DNA from: a virus
Strand: one strand, 5' to 3'
DNA length: 35,667 bases
Virus record (IMG/VR): IMGVR_UViG_3300007541_000074
Coordinates: 1-35,667 of that record
The translations under genes and the position numbers were made by a program. A model generated the notes under the pieces. That model made no database searches, was not told where the DNA came from, and saw only the letters and a list, made by a program, of their open reading frames with translations. Shown in pieces: positions 1 through 4,274 of the stretch. Each line of letters begins with the position of its first letter. Position 1 is the first letter of the stretch.

Positions 1-65
1 TTCAAGAGTTTTGGAATCATGAAGACTTCCCCATTGATGAGTACGGATACTGCATTCAAAAGTAA
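1..65 (+). CDS. C-terminal end of an unidentified gene (5' truncated)
   Basis: Only the last 20 codons are in the window, read from base 3 and stopping at TAA 63-65. The tail reads EFWNHEDFPIDEYGYCIQK. Of the three forward frames this one looks most protein-like: frame 2 stops at once, and frame 1 gives a low-complexity tail. The stop codon is followed 8 bases later by a clear intrinsic terminator, so a forward transcription unit ends here. The last 10 bases overlap the end of the HNH gene on the reverse strand. Too little is left to identify the product. Confidence 0.55.
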   Translation, partial: QEFWNHEDFPIDEYGYCIQK

Positions 66-550
66 CATTTAAGGGGAGCAAATTCGCTCCCTTTTTTTAT
101 ACTTTTTTTTACTTCTATGATACGGTAACCTTGAGACCAGTTTTGTCTGTATTTGGAAGACATTGTACCATGAAGGTTTTGCATATGTAGGTTATTTTCT
201 TTACACCATTTTGATAAATTAAAAACTTCAAACTTTTCACCATTCTTATTTTCAATTATAAAAGTTTTTGCTAATGAATGCTCTACATTTCTCTGAGAAT
301 TGCACCATTCTAAATTATCAATCGAATTATTTGATCTGTTTTTATCAATATGGTTAATTTGTGGAAGATTGTCTGGGTTTGGTATAAATTCTTCGGCAAT
401 CAACCTATGAATATAATAAGAAGTTTTATTTAATTTAACTCCCAAATACCCTTTACACCGATGAAACTTTTTTAATTCTTTTCCTTTTGAATTATAAAAA
501 CTACCATCTTCTGATATAAAGTAACCAGGATGATTTCTTAATTCTTTCAT
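56..550 (-). CDS. HNH homing endonuclease (NUMOD4-HNH type)
   Basis: This 164-residue protein is a predicted free-standing HNH homing endonuclease, a class that nicks or cuts intron-less alleles to spread its own gene. Residues 8-20 (PGYFISEDGSFYN) match the start of the DNA-binding NUMOD4 region. IHRLIAEEFIPNP (47-59) and NHIDKNRSNNSIDNLEWCN (66-84) form the ββα-metal HNH core, with H67 as the likely catalytic histidine and N75/N79/N84 as the conserved Asn series. Residues about 105-127 resemble a NUMOD1 module. The start ATG is at 548-550 with no clear Shine-Dalgarno sequence. The gene runs against its left neighbour and its last codons cross that neighbour's terminator. A paralogue with the same core lies at 4275-4841 on the other strand. 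The family call is strong; activity and target site are unknown. Confidence 0.9.
   Translation of the reverse strand: MKELRNHPGYFISEDGSFYNSKGKELKKFHRCKGYLGVKLNKTSYYIHRLIAEEFIPNPDNLPQINHIDKNRSNNSIDNLEWCNSQRNVEHSLAKTFIIENKNGEKFEVFNLSKWCKENNLHMQNLHGTMSSKYRQNWSQGYRIIEVKKSIKKGSEFAPLKCYF
74..98 (+). terminator. Rho-independent terminator
   Basis: GGGAGC (74-79) pairs with GCTCCC (86-91) around the loop AAATTC, followed by seven T (92-98). It closes the truncated gene to its left. The same bases lie inside the coding sequence of the reverse-strand HNH gene, so the hairpin is also translated there. The sequence leading into it, GTAACATTTAAGGGG, resembles the block found before the hairpins at 2967, 3344, 3661 and 4033. 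Confidence 0.8.
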
Positions 551-609
551 ATAATTAAATAACTCTGGTTTATTTAGGTTCTACTTATAATCCTAGCACG
601 CCACCCCCA

Positions 610-637
610 CCTTAGGTCAACCCCCTGACCGATAAGG
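610..637. other. Imperfect hairpin of unknown role
   Basis: CCTTAGGTCA (610-619) can pair with TGACC (626-630) and TAAGG (633-637), giving ten base pairs with a two-base bulge and a short loop. No T tract follows on the forward strand. It lies between the reverse HNH gene and the first forward mini-gene and could be a structured leader, a bidirectional stop or chance. Confidence 0.4.
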
Positions 638-657
638 ATTCCTGATCACCCAAACCC

Positions 658-685
658 TTGGCAGGTGCTCTGGATCGTGTAGGAT
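658..685 (+). promoter_or_regulatory. Possible sigma-70-type promoter
   Basis: TTGGCA (658-663) and TAGGAT (680-685) are 16 bases apart and lie about 25 bases upstream of the ATG at 711. This is the first forward gene after the HNH gene, so a promoter is expected somewhere here. The -10 box is imperfect, so the call is tentative. Confidence 0.35.
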
Positions 686-710
686 ACCTGCAGTTCACAC
701 CACTGAACCA

Positions 711-899
711 ATGACCCGCACCAACGTTCTGCCCATGGATCGCGTCACCGTGACCCTGACTGAGGCACAGTGGAGCACGATCCGAACCGCAGTGCTTTGC
801 CTTGCTTGCGACTGCCGCACCGCTGGCAAGCACACCGATGCCACCTACTACCTGAACGCCTACAACAACCTGAAGGTAGCGATGGGAATGGACGCCTGA
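711..899 (+). CDS. Small unidentified protein, 62 residues
   Basis: This is the first of a series of forward mini-genes. The product is 62 residues and probably helical: after VTVTLTEAQWSTIRTAV there is an amphipathic stretch with three cysteines, then DATYYLNAYNNLKVAM. I do not recognise a family. The ATG at 711 was chosen because its leader (CAGTTCACACCAC, seven bases before the ATG) matches the leader of the next gene at 974; an in-frame ATG at 735 is the alternative. There is no Shine-Dalgarno sequence. The stop is followed by a strong hairpin at 906-940. Codons are richer in G and C than in the structural genes further right, which suggests a different origin. Confidence 0.6.
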   Translation: MTRTNVLPMDRVTVTLTEAQWSTIRTAVLCLACDCRTAGKHTDATYYLNAYNNLKVAMGMDA

Positions 900-905
900 C
901 CTAGT

Positions 906-940
906 GGCACAAGGGGGATTGCAAGATCCCCCTCCGTGCC
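906..940 (+). terminator. Strong GC hairpin between mini-genes
   Basis: GGCAC (906-910) pairs with GTGCC (936-940), and inside it GGGGGAT (913-919) pairs with ATCCCCC (926-932), around a small internal loop. No T tract follows (CTTATACTGA). It may be a terminator, a block to 3' exonucleases or a processing site rather than a classic terminator. Confidence 0.6.
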
Positions 941-973
941 CTTATACTGATCTCAGTTCACACCACACCACCG

Positions 974-1147
974 ATGCGAACCTTCTCACCCGCTTCCGAC
1001 CTTCAAACCCGCCAGACCGTGTGGGCACTGCTGAAGAACGGTTCTCCAGTCTGCGCCAAGGGAGAACCTGGCATCCTAACAGCAGTGGAGATCGCTGGGT
1101 TCTTCTTCAGGAAGTATGGCAAGGATCTCAAACCGCTGGAGATCTGA
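974..1147 (+). CDS. Small unidentified protein, 57 residues
   Basis: The frame runs from ATG 974 to TGA 1145-1147. The product starts MRTFSPASDLQTRQTVWALL and ends FFFRKYGKDLKPLEI. It is slightly basic with one hydrophobic stretch near residues 36-45, too short for a confident membrane segment. The leader is GTTCACACCACACCACCG, closely related to that of the gene at 711, with no purine-rich ribosome binding site. Hairpins on both sides (906-940 and 1157-1176) set it off as one cassette. A longer overlapping frame at 904-1224 looks like an artefact. No family is recognised. Confidence 0.6.
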   Translation: MRTFSPASDLQTRQTVWALLKNGSPVCAKGEPGILTAVEIAGFFFRKYGKDLKPLEI

Positions 1148-1156
1148 TACAATACA

Positions 1157-1176
1157 GGGGGGAGAGCAATCCCCCC
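1157..1176 (+). terminator. GC hairpin between mini-genes
   Basis: GGGGGGA (1157-1163) pairs with TCCCCCC (1170-1176) around GAGCAA. It is followed by a CACC-rich leader instead of T residues. It lies just after the stop of the 57-residue gene, like the hairpins after the other mini-genes. Confidence 0.6.
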
Positions 1177-1201
1177 ATCACCACCATCACACCACACCAC
1201 C

Positions 1202-1357
1202 ATGAACACCTTTCTCACCGCTGAAGAAATCCTGCAACTGGTAACCACTGGTATGGTTACATTGACTGAGGATCTTATGATCAGAATGTCAGAATCTTAT
1301 GAAGAATCTGAATGGTACAATGATCCCAACAATGTGATGTCCCGTCATCATTATTGA
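1202..1357 (+). CDS. Small acidic unidentified protein, 51 residues
   Basis: The frame runs from ATG 1202 to TGA 1355-1357. The product reads MNTFLTAEEILQLVTTG at the start and ends NVMSRHHY. It is acidic (TEDLMIRMSESYEESEWY) and probably helical. The leader is the CACACCACACCACC type shared with the previous gene, without a Shine-Dalgarno sequence. No family is recognised. The shared leader and the hairpin just upstream are the main reasons to accept such a short frame. Confidence 0.6.
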   Translation: MNTFLTAEEILQLVTTGMVTLTEDLMIRMSESYEESEWYNDPNNVMSRHHY

Positions 1358-1387
1358 TTAGTGGTAGTTTCATCTTTTTTGATCATT

Positions 1388-1549
1388 ATGACCATTGCAA
1401 CTTTACACTCTGAATGGCAAATCGCTTTTGCAGAATGGCATCGCCACCGCACTGATGAATGTGCCGAAGCAGAGAAAAATGCAAGGGTTAGTTATCTCTC
1501 ACTCATTCGTGAGATGAGAAAAGCAAAGATTAGATCTCGAACAGAATAG
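1388..1549 (+). CDS. Small basic unidentified protein, 53 residues
   Basis: From ATG 1388 the product starts MTIATLHSEWQIAFAEWH and ends REMRKAKIRSRTE. It is charged, rich in Arg, Lys and Glu, and likely a single helix or helical hairpin. An in-frame GTG at 1361 would add nine hydrophobic residues (MVVSSFLII) and give 62 residues; I prefer the ATG. Unlike its neighbours it has neither the CACC leader nor a hairpin before it. Its stop codon TAG abuts the first palindrome of the array that follows. No family is recognised. Confidence 0.5.
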   Translation: MTIATLHSEWQIAFAEWHRHRTDECAEAEKNARVSYLSLIREMRKAKIRSRTE

Positions 1550-1728
1550 TCTCGACGAGATCACACACATCAATCTAGTCGAGATGCACATCATACACAT
1601 CTCGTCGAGAATACACATACATCACATAATCTAGTCGAGATCGCACACATCAATCTAGTCGAGATTACACACACATCACATAATCTCGACTAGATACACA
1701 CACCTACAACATACAATCTCGACGAGAT
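1549..1728. repeat. Array of seven 13-bp palindromic sites
   Basis: Seven near-identical 13-bp palindromes with an odd centre lie at 1549-1561, 1573-1585, 1599-1611, 1629-1641, 1653-1665, 1683-1695 and 1716-1728. The ideal form is ATCTCGACGAGAT. Several copies are ATCTAGTCGAGAT, or its reverse complement, with one arm changed to CTAG. Centres are 24 to 33 bases apart. Linkers are made almost only of ACACAT/CATCA-like sequence. This has the look of an operator or initiator-protein array. Repeats are too short and the linkers too simple and too alike for a CRISPR array. Confidence 0.8.
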
Positions 1729-1762
1729 TGTACACATTTAACACACATTCGCAACTAGATTC

Positions 1763-1927
1763 ATGCACAACACATCACGCCAAATTAACTCAATCGGGTT
1801 CACAATTACTTATCAAACACCATACAATCAATGCGAATGGCGTACACAATCATTCACAACTAGAGAAGAGGCAGAGAGAATGATTGCATTCTATAAGTCT
1901 TGTGGAAGTCCTGCTAAGTTTGTATAA
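1763..1927 (+). CDS. Small unidentified protein, 54 residues
   Basis: The frame runs from ATG 1763 to TAA 1925-1927. The product starts MHNTSRQINSIGFTITYQ, has a middle WRTQSFTTREEAERMIAFY and ends SCGSPAKFV. The pattern (short strand, then a helix beginning TREEAERM) suggests a compact αβ mini-domain, but I know no named family. It lies between the palindrome array and the long inverted repeat, whose left arm begins inside its last codons. If translated, its mRNA would end in that hairpin. Confidence 0.55.
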   Translation: MHNTSRQINSIGFTITYQTPYNQCEWRTQSFTTREEAERMIAFYKSCGSPAKFV

Positions 1928-2010
1928 AGAACTAACTCAGGATTAAGTGTAGTTTGTTAGTCAGTGGTGTGGTTTAGTTCTCTACACTTAGTCCTGTCTT
2001 AGTTCTTTAT
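1924..2010. repeat. 29-bp inverted repeat (long hairpin)
   Basis: Bases 1924-1952 are the reverse complement of 1982-2010 with 26 of 29 positions matching, around a 29-base loop. The ends are perfect for 12 and 9 pairs. The outer end holds AGTTCTTTAT, which recurs at 2333, just after the tandem array. The right arm leads directly into the 25-bp repeats. It may act as a transcript 3' structure for the 54-residue gene or as a cruciform in the DNA. Confidence 0.75.
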
Positions 2011-2025
2011 ACTTTATACCTTCTG

Positions 2026-2336
2026 CTGTTTGAGTTTAGTTAAAACAACACTGTTTGAGTTTAGTTAAAACAACACTGTTTGAGTTTAATTAAATCAGTG
2101 CTGTTTGAGTTTAATTAAATCAGTACTGTTTGAGTTTAATTAAATCAGCACTGTTTGAGTTTAATTAAATCAGCACTGTTTGAGTTTAATTCACTTAGTA
2201 CTGTTTGAGTTAAATTAAATCAGTACTGTTTGAGTTAAATTAAATCAGCACTGTTTGAGTTTAATTCACTTAGTACTGTTTGAGTTAAATTAAATCAGTA
2301 CTGTTTGAGTTTAATTCACTTAGTACTGTTTGAGTT
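2026..2336. repeat. 25-bp tandem repeats, 12 full copies plus a partial one
   Basis: The word CTGTTTGAGT recurs at exact 25-base steps from 2026 to 2326 (thirteen starts; the last copy keeps only 11 bases). The rest of each unit varies in blocks: two early copies have TTAGTTAAAACAACA, most have TTAATTAAATCAG, and three have TTAATTCACTTAG. Copies 7-12 alternate between the last type and a TAAATTAAATCAG type. The array is AT-rich. A 13-base direct repeat, AGTTCTTTATACT, flanks it at 2001-2013 and 2333-2345. The period is not a multiple of three and no frame crosses it sensibly, so it is non-coding. It resembles replication iterons, but the function is not known. Confidence 0.9.
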
Positions 2337-2345
2337 CTTTATACT

Positions 2346-2657
2346 AACTGCCTGCTGCTGCGATTCCAACCACACAAGCGCCCGATCTGTCAAGCGTTTG
2401 CCCATAAGCGTCACTGATCAGTCGGATTTGCTTTTTGGTATCCTGCGATACCTTTTGCCCTTGCGGGATCGTTGCCGACCCTTTACAGTGAGCGGAGCGA
2501 ACCTTGAAAACCGAATAGGGCAACGGGCGGAGCGCGGGCGGCGCTGCGCTTCGCGGGCGACGTGTCGGGCGGGATCCCACGCGCACCGTTGCGCTATTTT
2601 TATATTTTTAAGATTCGCCATTCGGTTACATTTTTGTCCTTTATTTTTCACAGTCCC
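2346..2657. other. GC-rich non-coding stretch before the 102-residue gene
   Basis: About 310 bases with no convincing gene. Bases 2500-2600 are strikingly rich in G and C (runs such as GCGGAGCGCGGGCGGCG), in sharp contrast to the AT-rich repeats on the left. Frames through it on both strands give Arg/Cys/Ala-rich translations typical of non-coding GC-rich DNA. It ends in a small hairpin and a T-rich stretch at 2581-2610. It could encode a structured RNA or be recently acquired DNA; I recognise no tRNA or known RNA family. Confidence 0.5.
2581..2610 (+). terminator. Possible terminator
   Basis: GCGCA (2581-2585) pairs with TGCGC (2590-2594) around CCGT, followed by a T-rich stretch broken by A (2595-2610). 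The stem is only five pairs but all but one are GC. It would end any transcript from the GC-rich stretch. Confidence 0.4.
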
Positions 2658-2966
2658 ATGACACTTCTTGTCGGACAAGTTGAAACTCTCATGCCTGAAC
2701 TTCTGCAGGCAATGGAAGACGCAGACGCTGCAAAGCGTCGCGTTGATGATCTCAAAGCGCAGATGATTGCGCTGATTGAAGAACCTCAAACGGTCAAGAC
2801 TTGCTGGGGTTCGGTTACACTTAACCGTGGCAGACGCACGGTTAAGGTTACAGATAAGGCGCTGAATGCGCAGATCACACTACTTAAGGAGAGCGGAATC
2901 TCCGAGGGTAAGTGTGAGGAATCGGTAGGATCTCCTTTCGTCACTGTTAGGAAGTCCGACCGATAA
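2658..2966 (+). CDS. Unidentified coiled-coil/β protein, 102 residues
   Basis: From ATG 2658 the product is 102 residues. Residues 1-45 form a charged helix suited to a coiled coil (VETLMPELLQAMEDADAAKR). The second half has alternating basic strands (WGSVTLNRGRRTVKVTDK), then a helix and a closing FVTVRKSDR strand. This helix-then-β layout distantly recalls the Gp157-type phage proteins, but that is only a resemblance. The frame stays open upstream to 2562, but ATG 2658 is preferred: it has the TTTTTCACAGTCCC leader resembling the other cassettes, and the upstream extension lies in GC-rich non-coding DNA. The stop is followed by GTTACATTC and the 2976-2997 hairpin. Confidence 0.7.
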   Translation: MTLLVGQVETLMPELLQAMEDADAAKRRVDDLKAQMIALIEEPQTVKTCWGSVTLNRGRRTVKVTDKALNAQITLLKESGISEGKCEESVGSPFVTVRKSDR

Positions 2967-2975
2967 GTTACATTC

Positions 2976-2997
2976 AGGGAGGCGGAATCGCCTCCCT
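2976..2997 (+). terminator. GC hairpin between mini-genes
   Basis: AGGGAGGCG (2976-2984) pairs perfectly with CGCCTCCCT (2989-2997) around a GAAT tetraloop. It is preceded by GTTACATTC and followed by ATTCTTTCACCTTTCACC, so there is only a weak T tract. It ends the 102-residue gene and also starts the leader of the next one. Confidence 0.7.
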
Positions 2998-3025
2998 ATT
3001 CTTTCACCTTTCACCCACAAGATCA

Positions 3026-3343
3026 ATGCAAACAAAATTGCAGAATCAAGCGATTGTCGATGCAATCGCCTCTAAAATTGTCAGCGAACTCTACAATCGA
3101 GTGCGCTATTCCTGTGACGATCTCTTCATTGAGATGCACAAGTATCATGAGGATTGTATCAATGAGAGAGAGTTCTTCTACGATGATTCTAACAGTGAAA
3201 AACTAACCTTCGATTGTATCTGGGACTTGATAATTAACACCGAACTTTATAACATCTACGATAGTTTGGAAGGTTACTCTCAGGAAGCGGTCAAAAATTA
3301 CGTCAGGGAAGTCTATCCTGACTGGCGCGATTCAATCGACTGA
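3026..3343 (+). CDS. Unidentified acidic protein, 105 residues
   Basis: From ATG 3026 the product is 105 residues, acidic and mainly helical. It starts MQTKLQNQAIVDAIASKIV and includes FYDDSNSEKLTFDCIWDLI and VREVYPDWRD. No membrane segment or known motif is seen. The leader is CTTTCACCTTTCACCC with no Shine-Dalgarno sequence, the same as before the gene at 3724. It lies between the hairpins at 2976 and 3353. The Asp/Glu-rich surface and small size fit many phage proteins that bind host enzymes, but nothing shows that here. Confidence 0.7.
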   Translation: MQTKLQNQAIVDAIASKIVSELYNRVRYSCDDLFIEMHKYHEDCINEREFFYDDSNSEKLTFDCIWDLIINTELYNIYDSLEGYSQEAVKNYVREVYPDWRDSID

Positions 3344-3352
3344 GTTACATTT

Positions 3353-3374
3353 AGGGAGGCACTTCCACCTCCCT
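3353..3374 (+). terminator. GC hairpin between mini-genes
   Basis: AGGGAGG (3353-3359) pairs with CCTCCCT (3368-3374) around CACTTCCA. It is preceded by GAGTTACATTT and followed by ATTTCACACAAACCACACC. It has the same layout as the hairpins at 2976 and 3671. Confidence 0.65.
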
Positions 3375-3396
3375 ATTTCACACAAACCACACCGCT

Positions 3397-3648
3397 ATGA
3401 AATTCTACCAACTGTTTATTCTCTCCGATAATAGTATCGGTGAGCATTGTGTTGATCATGAAGTCTACCTAAGCGAAGATTTTGCCATGAAAAAAGGGCA
3501 GCAAATCTACAACTGCAACAACAACGTGACGGGTTACGTTGTTGTTGAAATTAACAACAATAAGCGCCGTATTGTGTATCAGGCAGTCGATAAAGAAGTC
3601 TGCCATTTGTATGACTTTAACGGAGAAAGAATCCTCGCAGTGTACTAG
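3397..3648 (+). CDS. Unidentified protein, 83 residues
   Basis: From ATG 3397 the product is 83 residues and rich in β strands: MKFYQLFILSDNSIGEH, then a central GYVVVEINNNKRRIVYQAV and a final YDFNGERILAVY. It looks like a small all-β or α+β domain, with no motif I can name. The leader is TTTCACACAAACCACACCGCT, of the cassette type, without a Shine-Dalgarno sequence. It is followed by GTTACACTT and the 3671-3693 hairpin. Confidence 0.7.
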   Translation: MKFYQLFILSDNSIGEHCVDHEVYLSEDFAMKKGQQIYNCNNNVTGYVVVEINNNKRRIVYQAVDKEVCHLYDFNGERILAVY

Positions 3649-3670
3649 ACTACGCGATTAAGTTACACTT

Positions 3671-3693
3671 AAGGGCGGCAATCTTCCGCCCTT
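3671..3693 (+). terminator. GC hairpin between mini-genes
   Basis: AAGGGCGG (3671-3678) pairs with CCGCCCTT (3686-3693) around CAATCTT. It is preceded by AAGTTACACTT and followed by TCTTTCACCTTTCACC, nearly the same tail as after the hairpin at 2976. Confidence 0.7.
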
Positions 3694-3723
3694 TCTTTCA
3701 CCTTTCACCTCATTTTCAAGACA

Positions 3724-4029
3724 ATGACTGTTACGATTAAGACAAACTATGTTCCCCGCGAGTGCACTATGGGGATGTATCTTTGGGGTAGTTTGAAACA
3801 GCAACTCAAAGCGCAGTTCGACTACCTTACCGAAACAGAATTCGACGATACCGAATTCTTCAAATATCGCGGAGTTTGGTATTCTGTGAGCGACTTCATT
3901 CGCGTGGTTGCTGCACCTCATGAGCACCTTTATGGGTGGGATGGGTACAGTTCCGACTCCTACTTTAGTGGAGTTGTTATGAAATACTGCTACGATGGCA
4001 CTGTCATCGTGGGCACCTATTTCTCATGA
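3724..4029 (+). CDS. Unidentified protein, 101 residues
   Basis: From ATG 3724 the product is 101 residues, rich in Tyr and Phe. It starts MTVTIKTNYVPRECTMGMY, continues with EFDDTEFFKYRGVWYSVSDF and ends with strands around YCYDGTVIVGTYFS. It is likely a small globular α+β domain. No signal peptide or membrane segment is seen and no family is recognised. It is the last gene of the cassette series: TTCACC leader upstream, GTTACACTTAG and a nine-pair hairpin downstream. Confidence 0.7.
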   Translation: MTVTIKTNYVPRECTMGMYLWGSLKQQLKAQFDYLTETEFDDTEFFKYRGVWYSVSDFIRVVAAPHEHLYGWDGYSSDSYFSGVVMKYCYDGTVIVGTYFS

Positions 4030-4045
4030 GTTAGTTACACTTAGT

Positions 4046-4074
4046 GGGCGGCAGTTGTTTATACTCTGCCGCCC
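4046..4074 (+). terminator. GC hairpin ending the mini-gene series
   Basis: GGGCGGCAG (4046-4054) pairs perfectly with CTGCCGCCC (4066-4074) around an 11-base AT-rich loop. It is preceded by the GTTACACTTAG block shared with the other mini-gene hairpins. No T tract follows. Confidence 0.65.
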
Positions 4075-4078
4075 CAAT

Positions 4079-4110
4079 CACGAACGATTAGTATAACTTA
4101 TTCGTTCGTG
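4079..4110. repeat. Second hairpin, 9-bp stem
   Basis: CACGAACGA (4079-4087) pairs with TCGTTCGTG (4102-4110) around a 14-base AT-rich loop. It starts only four bases after the previous hairpin ends, and TTTGAC follows. Twin hairpins may make a double stop before the HNH unit; the perfect stem could equally be an operator. Confidence 0.55.
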
Positions 4111-4209
4111 TTTGACAGTTAAGCGATCCTTATGGGCGGATCGGGCGGATGCGATATAAAAACCCAACACTACCCTAACCTACAAAAGTAAATATAGACT
4201 GTGTTTTAC

Positions 4210-4238
4210 TTGACAAATAAAAAATTTTCCAGTATAAA
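4210..4238 (+). promoter_or_regulatory. Consensus-like sigma-70 promoter for the HNH gene
   Basis: A perfect -35 box TTGACA (4210-4215) and a -10 box TATAAA (4233-4238) are separated by exactly 17 bases. Transcription would start near 4245, about 30 bases before the HNH ATG at 4275. This is the best host-type promoter in the window. Confidence 0.75.
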
Positions 4239-4274
4239 ATACTCAAAAAATACCCTTAACAAAAAATCCACCCT

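Noticed and set aside
904-1224. A 106-residue forward reading frame across 904-1224.
   Set aside because: It spans two hairpins and the CACC leader, and the gene at 974-1147 in another frame has the conserved leader and start. The translation is Pro/His/Arg-rich and looks non-coding.
612-1248. Reverse-strand frames at 612-833 and 1003-1248.
   Set aside because: They overlap forward mini-genes that have a shared leader and hairpin layout, and have no sensible start context.
1549-2336. CRISPR array made of the palindromes or of the 25-bp repeats.
   Set aside because: The 25-bp units have no unique spacers. The 13-bp palindromes are too short and their linkers are near-identical simple sequence. 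No cas gene is present.
2562-2657. An upstream start for the 102-residue gene.
   Set aside because: The extension lies in the GC-rich stretch and crosses the terminator-like hairpin; ATG 2658 has a leader like its neighbours.
2305-2661. A 118-residue forward frame and reverse frames (2344-2586, 2418-2789) across the GC-rich stretch.
   Set aside because: They begin in tandem repeats or overlap a better gene, and their translations are Arg/Cys/Ala-rich as expected for translated GC-rich non-coding DNA.
4112-4136. TTGACA at 4112-4117 followed by TATGGG as a promoter.
   Set aside because: The spacing is only 13 bases and the -10 box is poor; the promoter at 4210-4238 is far better.
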